From positions 1-8,105 of the forward strand of contig CAMLSF010000162.1 of the NCBI GenBank assembly GCA_946482615.1: a DNA stretch of 8,105 bases, read 5' to 3'. The notes beneath the pieces are model-generated. The model was not told where the DNA came from. It worked only from the letters and a program-made list of their open reading frames with translations, and did not search any database. Origin of the DNA: an uncultured Chromatiaceae bacterium (lineage in GTDB: Bacteria; Pseudomonadota; Gammaproteobacteria; Enterobacterales; Alteromonadaceae). This document shows, piece by piece, positions 1 to 6,779 of this stretch. The position numbers and the translations under genes are program-made. How positions within the stretch are numbered: position 1 is the first letter of the stretch; each line of letters starts with the position of its first letter.

Positions 1-1
1 G

Positions 2-55
2 GAAATGTACAAAGACGGCGTGGATTTAGGCACTGTAGCCTGGGTTGCACACTAG
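2..55 (+). CDS. iscS: Cysteine desulfurase IscS, C-terminal end only (partial)
   Basis: Only the last 17 codons and a TAG stop are present; the gene begins upstream of the window. The visible tail reads EMYKDGVDLGTVAWVAH, which resembles the E. coli IscS C-terminus as I recall it (EMYKEGIDLSSVEW...). IscS is the PLP-dependent cysteine desulfurase that takes sulfur from L-cysteine and passes it as a persulfide to IscU; its extreme C-terminus contributes to IscU docking. The position 28 nt before iscU supports the call. The catalytic lysine and cysteine lie outside the window and cannot be checked. Confidence 0.9.
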   Translation, partial: EMYKDGVDLGTVAWVAH

Positions 56-83
56 TAATTATCTGGATTAGAGGGCATAAGCC

Positions 84-467
84 ATGGCGTACAGCAATAA
101 AGTCATAGACCATTACGAAAACCCACGTAACGTAGGTTCATTCGCCAAAGACGACCCAAGCGTAGCAACAGGTATGGTTGGTGCGCCGGCTTGTGGCGAC
201 GTGATGAAGTTACAGTTAAAAATTAACGACCAGGGCATTATCGAAGATGCCAAGTTCAAAACCTATGGCTGTGGCAGCGCTATTGCGTCCAGCTCATTAG
301 TGACTGAATGGGTCAAAGGCAAAAGCATTGACGAAGCGGCTTTAATTAAAAATACCGATATAGCGCAGGAACTGGCTTTACCTCCGGTAAAAATCCACTG
401 CTCTATTCTGGCGGAAGATGCAATCAAAGCAGCCATTGCTGATTACAAACAACGTCACGGGAATTAA
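84..467 (+). CDS. iscU: Iron-sulfur cluster assembly scaffold protein IscU
   Basis: This 127-residue protein has the usual length for the family. IscU is the cytoplasmic scaffold on which [2Fe-2S] clusters are built from IscS-derived sulfur before transfer to apo-proteins. The three cluster-ligand cysteines are visible at C37, C63 and C106, with D39 in the APACGD motif and H105 beside C106. The LPPVK loop (residues 99-103), which HscA recognises, is intact. The start is supported by a GAGGG Shine-Dalgarno sequence at 71-75, 8 nt before the ATG. The gene lies between iscS and iscA in the standard isc order, and iscA follows after only 3 nt. No oddities were seen. Confidence 0.98.
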   Translation: MAYSNKVIDHYENPRNVGSFAKDDPSVATGMVGAPACGDVMKLQLKINDQGIIEDAKFKTYGCGSAIASSSLVTEWVKGKSIDEAALIKNTDIAQELALPPVKIHCSILAEDAIKAAIADYKQRHGN

Positions 468-470
468 GTT

Positions 471-794
471 ATGGCTATATCAATGACACCAGCGGCAGCG
501 GATCGCGTCAGAAGTTTCCTCGCCAACAGAGGCAAAGGCCTGGGTTTGCGTGTCGGCGTAAAAACCACAGGCTGTTCAGGACTGGCTTATGTGCTGGAGT
601 TTGTTGACGAGCTAAATGATGACGATCAGGTGTTTGAACAAAACGATCTGAAACTTATCGTTGATGGTAAAAGCCTGGTGTACATAGACGGTACCCAGCT
701 GGATTTTGTCAAAGAAGGTTTAAACGAAGGGTTCCAGTTTAACAACCCCAACGTCAATGGCGAATGTGGTTGTGGCGAAAGCTTCACAGTTTAA
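471..794 (+). CDS. iscA: A-type iron-sulfur carrier protein IscA
   Basis: This 107-residue protein matches the usual IscA length. A-type carriers bind iron or Fe-S clusters and deliver them to target apo-proteins. The three conserved cysteines are present: C35 in TTGCSG and the C-terminal pair C99 and C101 in GECGCGESF. The start follows the iscU stop by 3 nt. A GGGA Shine-Dalgarno-like stretch at 459-462 lies inside the last codons of iscU, which suggests the two genes are co-translated. Position between iscU and hscB separates it from the paralogues ErpA and SufA. No anomalies were noted. Confidence 0.97.
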   Translation: MAISMTPAAADRVRSFLANRGKGLGLRVGVKTTGCSGLAYVLEFVDELNDDDQVFEQNDLKLIVDGKSLVYIDGTQLDFVKEGLNEGFQFNNPNVNGECGCGESFTV

Positions 795-806
795 CTAAGG
801 GCGCAG

Positions 807-1331
807 ATGAATTACTTTCAGCTTTTTCATCTGCCAGCTCAGTTTGAGCTGGATTTGACTGAATTAGGCACCCGCTATCTGGAACTGCAGCGCCAGTTTC
901 ATCCTGACAAACATGCGGCTGGTTCAGAGCGCGATAAGCTGATGGCGGTACAACAGGCTGCCAATATCAATGATGCCTATCACAGCTTAAAGCAACCCTT
1001 GTTGCGCGCCGAACATTTACTGGCGTTACGGGGTTTAAAAATCAGTAACGAGCAACGCAGTTTTATGGAGCCTGCATTTTTAATGCAGCAAATGGAATTA
1101 CGTGAATTGCTGGCAGAGATTAGCGAAGCGGCCGATCCATCTCATTTAATTGATGAAGCTGACCAGCAAATTCAGAAACAGAAAAAAGCCTTATTACGAC
1201 AGTTGCAGTCGGCACTGGACGCCAACAGCCCTGAGCATGATCATCAGGCGGCTGATATAATCCGCAAACTCAAATTTTTCTTTAAGCTGCAGCAAGAGCT
1301 GGAGCTTTTGGAACAACAAACACAAGACTAA
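807..1331 (+). CDS. hscB: Fe-S assembly co-chaperone HscB (J-domain protein)
   Basis: This 174-residue type III J-protein is close in size to E. coli HscB (about 171). HscB binds IscU, brings it to HscA and stimulates the HscA ATPase. The N-terminal J domain (about residues 1-75) carries the essential HPD tripeptide at 32-34 in the RQFHPDKH context. The C-terminal three-helix IscU-binding domain spans about 85-170. It keeps the surface patch [10 protein letters not shown] (91-100), with L92, M93, M96, E97 and E100 at positions matching the IscU-contact residues of the E. coli protein. A TAAGGG ribosome-binding site at 796-801 sits 5 nt before the ATG. The gene lies 12 nt after iscA and 8 nt before hscA. 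Confidence 0.97.
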   Translation: MNYFQLFHLPAQFELDLTELGTRYLELQRQFHPDKHAAGSERDKLMAVQQAANINDAYHSLKQPLLRAEHLLALRGLKISNEQRSFMEPAFLMQQMELRELLAEISEAADPSHLIDEADQQIQKQKKALLRQLQSALDANSPEHDHQAADIIRKLKFFFKLQQELELLEQQTQD

Positions 1332-1339
1332 AGAGCAGC

Positions 1340-3196
1340 ATGGCGTTATTACAAATTGCAGAGCCCGGTCAAAGCGCGGCTCCACATCAGCACAAGTTAG
1401 CCGCAGGTATTGATCTCGGTACCACCAACTCGCTCGTTGCTACTGTTCGCAGTGGCGAAGCCAAAACGCTGTTTAATACAGCAGGCCAGGACATGGTGCC
1501 TTCTGTGGTGCGTTACACCAAAGATAGCGTCATCGTAGGTCATGCCGCTGCAGCGGAAGCTGTACTTGATCCACATAACACTATAGTGTCAGTTAAACGC
1601 CTGATGGGCCGTGGTTTTGCTGAAATCAATGCCGATGCTGAACATATCCCTTATGAGCTGGTTGATCAGTCTGGCTTAGTGGCGATAAACACTATTCAGG
1701 GTATTAAAAACCCGGTGGAGGTCTCAGCTGAGATTCTGGCGACTTTAGCCGACACCGCCAGCCAAACCTTAGGTGGAGAGCTGACTGGTGTGGTGATTAC
1801 TGTACCTGCCTATTTTGATGACTCGCAGCGTCAGGCGACCAAAGATGCAGCCAAACTGGCAGGTCTGAATGTATTACGTTTATTAAACGAACCCACAGCA
1901 GCAGCTTTAGCTTATGGCCTGGATTCTGGTCAGGAAGGAGTAGTTGCTGTTTACGATTTAGGTGGTGGTACTTTTGATATCTCTATCCTGCGCTTAAAGC
2001 GGGGGGTGTTTGAAGTCTTAGCCACAGGTGGTGACTCGGCTTTAGGTGGAGATGATTTTGATCATGCTCTGGTTAGCTGGTTACAACAACAGACTGGTCA
2101 AAACACATTATCGCATTCAGAACTGCGTCAGTACCTGGTGACAGCCCGCCAAATCAAAGAAAACTTAAGTGCGGCAGAGCAGCTGGATTTTGTGTTGCCA
2201 CTTACTTCCGGTGACTTTAAAGGCCAAATCAGCCGTGCTGATTTTGACGCTTTAATTCAGCCTTTAGTGCGCAAGACCATTCGTGCCTGTAAACAAGTAC
2301 TGCGTGATGCCGGTTTAGAGACTGAAGAAATTCAGCAAGTGGTGATGGTCGGTGGGTCTACCCGGGTGCCACTGGTACGAAGTGCTGTGGCGGAGTTTTT
2401 CGATACAGAACCACTGACGTCTATAGATCCGGACAAAGTAGTGGCCATAGGCGCAGCTATTCAGGCGAACGTTCTGGTCGGTAATAAATCGGATCACGAC
2501 ACTTTGCTTTTGGATGTGATCCCGCTGTCTTTAGGTTTGGAGACCATGGGTGGCTTAGTGGAGAAAATTATTCCACGTAACACAGTGATCCCTGTGGCCC
2601 GGGCTCAGGAATTTACCACTTTTAAAGATGGTCAGACGGCTATGGCCATTCATGTGCTGCAAGGTGAACGTGAACTGGTGGATGCCTGTCGTTCTCTGGC
2701 GCGTTTTAATCTGACTAACATTCCGGCTATGGCGGCTGGTGGCGCTCATATCCGTGTCACTTTCCAGGTGGATGCGGACGGCTTACTCAGCGTCACAGCT
2801 CAGGAAAAATCCACCGGGGTTAGCGCCAGTATTCAGGTTAAACCTTCCTACGGTTTAAGTGATGATCAGGTTGCGACTATGATCCAAAGCTCTATGCTCT
2901 ATGCCAAACAGGATATGCAACTGCGTTTGTTAAAAGAGCAACAGGTGGAAGCAGAGCGGGTGCTCGAAGCAGTGACTGCAGCTTTAAATGCGGATGCAGC
3001 ACTTTTGACCGCAGAAGAAAAGTTAAATGTAGAACAAGCCCTTGCTGAACTGGCCACAGTGAAACAAGGCGACAATACGGCTGCAATTAAAGCGGCTATT
3101 GAACATACCAATCATATAACGGATGAGTTTGCAGCGCGCCGTATGGATATCTCCATTCGAAGTGCATTGCAGGGTCATAAGGTCGACGAGGTCTGA
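1340..3196 (+). CDS. hscA: Fe-S assembly Hsp70 chaperone HscA
   Basis: This 618-residue Hsp70 is about the length of E. coli HscA (616). It is the specialised chaperone that uses ATP to release clusters from IscU, with HscB as co-chaperone. The N-terminus [10 protein letters not shown] is characteristic of HscA rather than DnaK. The nucleotide-binding domain (about 20-385) shows phosphate loop 1 GIDLGTTNS (23-31), phosphate loop 2 DLGGGTFD (206-213) and the adenosine motif [10 protein letters not shown] (335-344). The interdomain linker [11 protein letters not shown] is at 389-399. A substrate-binding beta domain and alpha-helical lid follow to the C-terminus. The Shine-Dalgarno site is weak (AAGAG, about 1331-1335), so translation may depend partly on coupling to hscB, 8 nt upstream. 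Confidence 0.98.
   Translation: MALLQIAEPGQSAAPHQHKLAAGIDLGTTNSLVATVRSGEAKTLFNTAGQDMVPSVVRYTKDSVIVGHAAAAEAVLDPHNTIVSVKRLMGRGFAEINADAEHIPYELVDQSGLVAINTIQGIKNPVEVSAEILATLADTASQTLGGELTGVVITVPAYFDDSQRQATKDAAKLAGLNVLRLLNEPTAAALAYGLDSGQEGVVAVYDLGGGTFDISILRLKRGVFEVLATGGDSALGGDDFDHALVSWLQQQTGQNTLSHSELRQYLVTARQIKENLSAAEQLDFVLPLTSGDFKGQISRADFDALIQPLVRKTIRACKQVLRDAGLETEEIQQVVMVGGSTRVPLVRSAVAEFFDTEPLTSIDPDKVVAIGAAIQANVLVGNKSDHDTLLLDVIPLSLGLETMGGLVEKIIPRNTVIPVARAQEFTTFKDGQTAMAIHVLQGERELVDACRSLARFNLTNIPAMAAGGAHIRVTFQVDADGLLSVTAQEKSTGVSASIQVKPSYGLSDDQVATMIQSSMLYAKQDMQLRLLKEQQVEAERVLEAVTAALNADAALLTAEEKLNVEQALAELATVKQGDNTAAIKAAIEHTNHITDEFAARRMDISIRSALQGHKVDEV
3188..3192 (+). promoter_or_regulatory. Ribosome-binding site that fixes the fdx start
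   Basis: GAGGT lies inside the last codons of hscA, 5 nt before the ATG at 3198. It supports that ATG over an in-frame ATG at 3123, which would add 25 residues lying entirely within hscA and not typical of ferredoxins. Confidence 0.75.
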
Positions 3197-3197
3197 T

Positions 3198-3536
3198 ATG
3201 CCACAAATCATCTTTTTACCCCATGCCGAATTATGCCCTGAAGGCGCTGCAGTTGAAGCCAAAACAGGCGAAACTGTGCTGGATGTGGCACTGCGTTCAG
3301 GCATTTCTATTGAGCATGCCTGCGAAAAATCCTGTGCCTGCACCACCTGTCACGTCATAGTACGTGAAGGCTTCCGTTCACTGAATCCAAGTGATGAGCT
3401 GGAAGACGATATGCTGGATAAAGCCTGGGGTTTAGAGCCGGATTCACGTTTAGGGTGTCAGGCCCGTATTGCGGATGAAGACTTAGTGGTCGAAATTCCT
3501 AAGTACACCGTTAATATGGTCAGCGAAGGGCATTAA
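3198..3536 (+). CDS. fdx: ISC-type [2Fe-2S] ferredoxin
   Basis: This adrenodoxin-type ferredoxin of 112 residues has the family's usual length. In the ISC pathway it supplies electrons during cluster assembly on IscU with IscS. The [2Fe-2S] ligands are visible as C42, C48 and C51 in the segment CEKSCACTTC, with the fourth at C87 in RLGCQAR. C46 is the extra non-ligand cysteine also seen in E. coli Fdx. The N-terminus MPQIIFLPH and the C-terminal EIPKYTVN motif are typical of the ISC subfamily. The gene starts 1 nt after the hscA stop, so the two are almost certainly co-translated. It is the last gene of the operon here; a terminator follows 17 nt after the stop, and iscX is missing. Confidence 0.97.
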   Translation: MPQIIFLPHAELCPEGAAVEAKTGETVLDVALRSGISIEHACEKSCACTTCHVIVREGFRSLNPSDELEDDMLDKAWGLEPDSRLGCQARIADEDLVVEIPKYTVNMVSEGH

Positions 3537-3553
3537 TTCAGGTCCATTGCTAC

Positions 3554-3582
3554 AAAAGAAGCAGCTTCGGGCTGCTTTTTTT
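3554..3582 (+). terminator. Rho-independent terminator of the isc operon
   Basis: A 7-bp stem AAGCAGC (3559-3565) pairs with GCTGCTT (3571-3577) around a TTCGG loop. The stem's 3' arm runs into seven consecutive T residues (3576-3582), and A residues upstream of the stem extend the pairing. This is a textbook intrinsic terminator placed 17 nt after the fdx stop. Confidence 0.9.
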
Positions 3583-3628
3583 ACAGTTGCAGCATGGGTT
3601 CTGATCACAAAATAAAAGCTTTATCCGC

Positions 3629-3653
3629 CCTATTTAGAAAAAATAGGTTTTTT
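3629..3653 (+). terminator. AT-rich terminator-like hairpin upstream of ndk
   Basis: CCTATTT (3629-3635) and AAATAGG (3641-3647) form a perfect 7-bp inverted repeat around an AGAAA loop, followed directly by six T residues (3648-3653). It looks like a weaker second terminator behind the isc operon. The outer repeat AAAATAAAA (3609-3617) and TTTTATTTT (3650-3658) could extend the fold. It overlaps where the -35 region of the ndk promoter would lie, so it may be only AT-rich promoter sequence. Confidence 0.4.
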
Positions 3654-3672
3654 ATTTTCCTTAGCGTATAAT
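3644..3672 (+). promoter_or_regulatory. Probable sigma-70 promoter of ndk
   Basis: A perfect TATAAT -10 box lies at 3667-3672, 46 nt before the ndk ATG, inside a strongly AT-rich stretch. The best -35 at 17-bp spacing is TAGGTT (3644-3649), a poor match to TTGACA. Transcription would start near 3679. The preceding terminator and the separate function of ndk support an independent promoter. The weak -35 suggests either help from upstream A/T tracts or an activator. Confidence 0.7.
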
Positions 3673-3707
3673 TCGCGGCCTTAAATTTTATTCACCCTTT
3701 TGATTAC

Positions 3708-3712
3708 AGGAG
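3708..3712 (+). promoter_or_regulatory. Strong ribosome-binding site of ndk
   Basis: AGGAG sits 6 nt before the ndk ATG at 3719. It is the best-matching and best-spaced Shine-Dalgarno site in the window, in keeping with a highly translated gene. Confidence 0.8.
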
Positions 3713-3718
3713 TCTGTC

Positions 3719-4150
3719 ATGGCTTTAGAACGTACTTTTTCAATCGTAAAACCTGATGCAGTTGCGAAAAACCACATCGGTGCTATCTACAACCGTTTTG
3801 AGTCTGCAGGTTTACGTATTGTTGCTGCCAAAATGTTGCACTTAAGCCGTGAACAGGCTGAAGGTTTCTATGCTGAGCACAAAGAGCGTCCATTCTTCAA
3901 TGCTTTAGTTTCTTTCATGACGTCTGGCCCTGTTATGGTTCAGGTGTTAGAAGGTGAAGACGCTGTACGTAAAAACCGTGAAATCATGGGTGCGACTAAC
4001 CCGAAAGACGCTGCTGCCGGTACTTTACGTGCTGACTACGCTGCCAGCATCGACGAAAACGCTGTGCACGGTTCAGACGCTGCTGCTTCTGCTGCCCGTG
4101 AAATTGCTTACTTCTTCACTGAAGCTGAGCTGTGTTCACGTACTCGTTAA
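3719..4150 (+). CDS. ndk: Nucleoside diphosphate kinase
   Basis: This 143-residue protein has the standard bacterial Ndk length. It transfers the gamma-phosphate from ATP to NDPs and dNDPs through a phosphohistidine intermediate, balancing cytoplasmic nucleotide pools. The catalytic histidine is H117 in the signature NAVHGSD (114-120). K11 in the IVKPDAV motif near the N-terminus, and R87 and R104 within [12 protein letters not shown]...GTLRADYA, are conserved phosphate- or nucleotide-binding positions. All eleven arginines use CGT, a strong codon bias that points to high expression and contrasts with the downstream pilotin gene, which mixes CGT, CGC and AGG. It forms its own unit, with a promoter upstream and a hairpin downstream. 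Confidence 0.98.
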   Translation: MALERTFSIVKPDAVAKNHIGAIYNRFESAGLRIVAAKMLHLSREQAEGFYAEHKERPFFNALVSFMTSGPVMVQVLEGEDAVRKNREIMGATNPKDAAAGTLRADYAASIDENAVHGSDAAASAAREIAYFFTEAELCSRTR

Positions 4151-4177
4151 TTTATTTAAACCGTCGTTCTTGAAGAG

Positions 4178-4190
4178 GCAGCGCAGCTGC
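4178..4190 (+). other. Small GC-rich hairpin after ndk
   Basis: GCAGC (4178-4182) and GCTGC (4186-4190) pair around a GCA loop. GAG (4175-4177) and CTC (4193-4195) could extend the stem across a 2-nt bulge. No T-run follows, so it does not look like a terminator. It could stabilise the 3' end of the ndk transcript or have no role. Confidence 0.3.
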
Positions 4191-4237
4191 AACTCCAATT
4201 ACTTAGGTTTAGAATGAGTTACATGGACGATTCGATA

Positions 4238-4258
4238 AAAGGGAGCTCAGCTCCCTTT
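4238..4258 (+). terminator. Likely ndk terminator
   Basis: A perfect 9-bp inverted repeat, AAAGGGAGC (4238-4246) and GCTCCCTTT (4250-4258), encloses a TCA loop. The tail on the + strand (CTATCTATTT) is T-rich but interrupted, so read-through into rlmN is possible. On the opposite strand the hairpin is followed by TTTT, but no gene converges there. It is the best candidate for the end of ndk transcription. Confidence 0.65.
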
Positions 4259-4300
4259 CTATCTATTTAAACTGTCCTATTTTTTATTTATCTATGTTGT

Positions 4301-4305
4301 GAGGA
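4301..4305 (+). promoter_or_regulatory. Ribosome-binding site of rlmN
   Basis: GAGGA lies 9 nt upstream of the ATG at 4315, and supports that start. The following N-terminus [13 protein letters not shown] is a normal RlmN beginning. Confidence 0.6.
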
Positions 4306-4314
4306 AAAGCCCAA

Positions 4315-5439
4315 ATGAGCCAAACAGAAAACAAAGTCAATCTGCTTGATCTGACCCGCGCCCAGATGAAGGAGTTTTTTGTCTCTATTGGTGAAGCAGG
4401 CTTCAGAGCTGATCAGGTGATGAAATGGATTTACCATTTCTGCATCGACGACTTTGACAAAATGACCAACATCAACAAAAAGTTACGCGACAAATTAAAA
4501 GAAAAAGCTGTGATTGCAGCGCCAGAAGTGGTAACGCGTCAGGACAGCGCTGATGGCACTATCAAGTTCGTGATGGGCTTGTCTGGTGGTCAGGAAGTGG
4601 AAACTGTCTGGATCCCGGAAAAAGACCGTCGTACTTTATGTGTCTCCTCGCAGGTGGGTTGCGCTTTAGAATGTACTTTTTGTTCTACAGCCCAACAGGG
4701 GTTTAACCGCAATCTGAAAGTGTCTGAAATCATTGGTCAGGTCTGGCGTGTCGCGCAGATCATCGGCAGCTACGGCGATACAGGTGAAAAACCAGTGACC
4801 AACGTAGTGATGATGGGCATGGGCGAGCCTTTGCTTAATCTGAATAACGTTGTACCAGCCATGGAGCTGATGCTGGAAGACTTTGGTTTTGGTTTATCCA
4901 AACGCCGTGTGACTTTAAGTACTTCAGGTGTAGTACCGGCTTTAGATATGCTGAAAGAGCGTATCGATGTGGCTTTGGCCATTTCATTACATGCACCGAA
5001 CAACGCTTTGCGTGATGAACTGGTGCCAGTGAATAAAAAATACCCTATGGAAGAATTCCTCGCTGCGGCGAAACGTTATGTCACAGATTCCCGTGCTAAC
5101 GATAAAGTCACAGTCGAATATGTGATGCTCGATGGGGTCAACGACAGCATGGAACAAGCCCATGAGCTGGCGCATGCGCTGAAAGGCACCCCATCTAAAG
5201 TGAACCTGATCCCTTTTAACCCATACCCGGGTTCACCCTACAAACGTTCCAGCAATTCCCGCATCGATCGCTTTAATAAAGTGCTGCAGGAACACGGTTA
5301 TACAGTGATGGTACGTAAGACCCGTGGTGATGATATTGACGCTGCTTGTGGTCAGTTGGTCGGGGATGTGATTGACAGAACCAAACGTTTAGCAAAAAAA
5401 CAGATGAAAGGTCAGGAGATTTCAGTAAAAATGGTATAA
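4315..5439 (+). CDS. rlmN: Dual-specificity 23S rRNA/tRNA adenine-C2 methyltransferase RlmN
   Basis: This 374-residue radical SAM enzyme is close to E. coli RlmN (384). It makes 2-methyladenosine at A2503 of 23S rRNA and at A37 of a set of tRNAs, using two SAM molecules and a methyl-cysteine intermediate. The [4Fe-4S] motif CxxxCxxC is at C116, C120 and C123 in CALECTFC. The catalytic pair is C109 (TLCVSSQVG) and the methyl-carrying C345 (DAACGQL), corresponding to E. coli C118 and C355. The SAM-contacting GMGEP motif is at 168-172. An N-terminal helical domain (about 10-70) resembles the RNA-recognition domain of the family. The clear neighbouring order ndk, rlmN, pilotin, rodZ, ispG excludes the paralogue Cfr, which is normally a mobile resistance gene. 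Confidence 0.98.
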   Translation: MSQTENKVNLLDLTRAQMKEFFVSIGEAGFRADQVMKWIYHFCIDDFDKMTNINKKLRDKLKEKAVIAAPEVVTRQDSADGTIKFVMGLSGGQEVETVWIPEKDRRTLCVSSQVGCALECTFCSTAQQGFNRNLKVSEIIGQVWRVAQIIGSYGDTGEKPVTNVVMMGMGEPLLNLNNVVPAMELMLEDFGFGLSKRRVTLSTSGVVPALDMLKERIDVALAISLHAPNNALRDELVPVNKKYPMEEFLAAAKRYVTDSRANDKVTVEYVMLDGVNDSMEQAHELAHALKGTPSKVNLIPFNPYPGSPYKRSSNSRIDRFNKVLQEHGYTVMVRKTRGDDIDAACGQLVGDVIDRTKRLAKKQMKGQEISVKMV

Positions 5440-5440
5440 C
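5432..5440 (+). promoter_or_regulatory. Possible extended -10 promoter for pilotin-rodZ-ispG
   Basis: TGG followed by TATAAC overlaps the rlmN stop codon and fits the extended -10 form TGnTATAAT except for the last base, which is normally the best conserved. No good -35 is visible at the right distance. It would start transcription near 5447, about 16 nt before the pilotin ATG. Read-through from rlmN is an equally good explanation. Confidence 0.25.
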
Positions 5441-5462
5441 ACTCCATTGAACTGGTATCGTT

Positions 5463-6779
5463 ATGCAAAAACTCAGGCTCTTAGCTTGTGTTGTGTTCAG
5501 TATACAGTTGGCAGCTTGTGTCACTGAAACCACAGTAGTGGGCAGTGACCGTCAGGTCCGTCCCAAGACAGATCAAAAAGAAGCTGCCCGCACCCGCATC
5601 GCTTTAGGCATTAATTACCTGCAAAGGGGCGATAATGCACAGGCCAAGTTTAATCTGGAAAAAGCCAAAAGCTTAGCGCCTGAACTGGCCGAAGTGCATA
5701 ACGCCATGGCTTATTATTATCAGCAGGTGGCGGAATTTGAAGCGGCCGAAAAATCCTATCAAAAAGCTATAGATCTCGAACCTGATAACGCCGACTCCTA
5801 CAACAACTATGGCGCTTTTTTGTGCCAGCGTGGTAAGTATCAGCAAGCTGAGAAGTTGTTGTTACAGGCAATCAGCCGCCCTGGTTATATCCGTGCGGCA
5901 GACAGCTATGAAAATATTGCTTTGTGCCGGCTGGAGCAAAAGGATTTTATTCAGGCCAAGTCCTATCTCGATTTATCCATTAAACACAATGCCAGCAGGC
6001 CCAGTGCTTTGTTTAACTTAGCCTCGGTCAATTATGCGATGGCCGATTTACCTGCAGCCCAGGTGCTGCTGGACAGAATGCAAAACGCGTCACAAATTTC
6101 GCCCCGTTCTGTGTTATTGAGCTATCAGATCGCGCAGGAGCAACAGGACTACAGCAGGATGCAAACGGCAGAGCAATTACTGCTGACCACTTATCCGCAA
6201 AGTCAGGAAAGCTTGTTGTTTAGTCAGGGCAAATTGAACGAGTCCGAATTCAGTAAACTCAGACAAGACTATAAACAGCAGTTACTGCAACAGCCGGCGG
6301 AACAACTCAAAACTGGGGCAGTTCAGCCTAAAATCAAAATCACCCGTAAAAAGCCACCCGCAGTGGTGGCAACACAACCAGAGATTGTGCCTGTTGAACG
6401 GACGACAGAGACACAAAGTCAGGCTGAAACTCTGGTTCAGCAACATGAAGTACAACAAGATGAAACCTTGTATGGCATAGCAGAGCGTTACAGTGTTACT
6501 ATTAGCGATATAATCAGCTGGAACTCTTTGCGTGATAATCAGCCTATAGTCAAGGGCCAGATCCTTTGGATTGGACAACAAGCACCCCGGCAGATCGAAC
6601 CACAAATTGAAGTACCAGAACGTTATCAAATCCAGTATGGCGATACCTTATTCCGGATTTCGATGCGTTACAGGGTGAAACTAACCAGCCTGCTGCAATG
6701 GAACAACTTAACTGAGCAAAGCCCGATACGGGCTGGGCAATTTATCTACTTAAAAGATCCGGCACAATTGGAATTATGA
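5463..6779 (+). CDS. pilW: PilW/PilF-like type IV pilus pilotin lipoprotein with two C-terminal LysM domains
   Basis: This 438-residue lipoprotein starts with a signal peptide ending in the lipobox LAAC (16-19), so C19 should be lipidated. D or another inner-membrane retention signal is not at position +2 (V20), which fits an outer-membrane protein. Residues about 42-247 form at least five TPR-like repeats, as in PilF/PilW, the pilotin that helps the PilQ secretin assemble in the outer membrane. A basic, proline- and glutamine-rich linker (about 265-327) follows. Two LysM domains come next, at about 328-371 (DETLYGIAERY) and 387-431 (GDTLFRISMRY). Classical PilF is about 250 residues and lacks LysM, so this form may also bind peptidoglycan. 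The start is chosen for the signal peptide, though no Shine-Dalgarno is evident. The stop overlaps the rodZ start. The pilotin role is by family and location; the LysM function is inference. Confidence 0.85.
   Translation: MQKLRLLACVVFSIQLAACVTETTVVGSDRQVRPKTDQKEAARTRIALGINYLQRGDNAQAKFNLEKAKSLAPELAEVHNAMAYYYQQVAEFEAAEKSYQKAIDLEPDNADSYNNYGAFLCQRGKYQQAEKLLLQAISRPGYIRAADSYENIALCRLEQKDFIQAKSYLDLSIKHNASRPSALFNLASVNYAMADLPAAQVLLDRMQNASQISPRSVLLSYQIAQEQQDYSRMQTAEQLLLTTYPQSQESLLFSQGKLNESEFSKLRQDYKQQLLQQPAEQLKTGAVQPKIKITRKKPPAVVATQPEIVPVERTTETQSQAETLVQQHEVQQDETLYGIAERYSVTISDIISWNSLRDNQPIVKGQILWIGQQAPRQIEPQIEVPERYQIQYGDTLFRISMRYRVKLTSLLQWNNLTEQSPIRAGQFIYLKDPAQLEL

Noticed and set aside
3123..3197. An in-frame ATG extending fdx by 25 residues upstream
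   Set aside because: The extension lies wholly within hscA, has no family match, and the ATG at 3198 has a well-placed GAGGT and gives the standard 112-residue ferredoxin.
3023..3346. A 107-codon minus-strand open frame across the hscA-fdx junction
   Set aside because: It is antisense to two conserved genes and shows no family features or promoter.
4187..4215. Possible rlmN promoter with TAGAAT (4210-4215) and CTGCAA (4187-4192)
   Set aside because: The -35 matches only half of the consensus and the terminator-like hairpin at 4238-4258 would lie downstream of the start, so I did not list it as a feature.
3954..4217. An 87-codon open frame overlapping the end of ndk
   Set aside because: It is a shifted-frame shadow of the strongly conserved ndk gene, is leucine-rich without recognisable motifs, and has no ribosome-binding site of its own.
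4151..4314. A riboswitch or small RNA in the ndk-rlmN spacer
   Set aside because: Two simple hairpins are visible but no recognisable aptamer consensus, and rlmN is not a usual riboswitch target.
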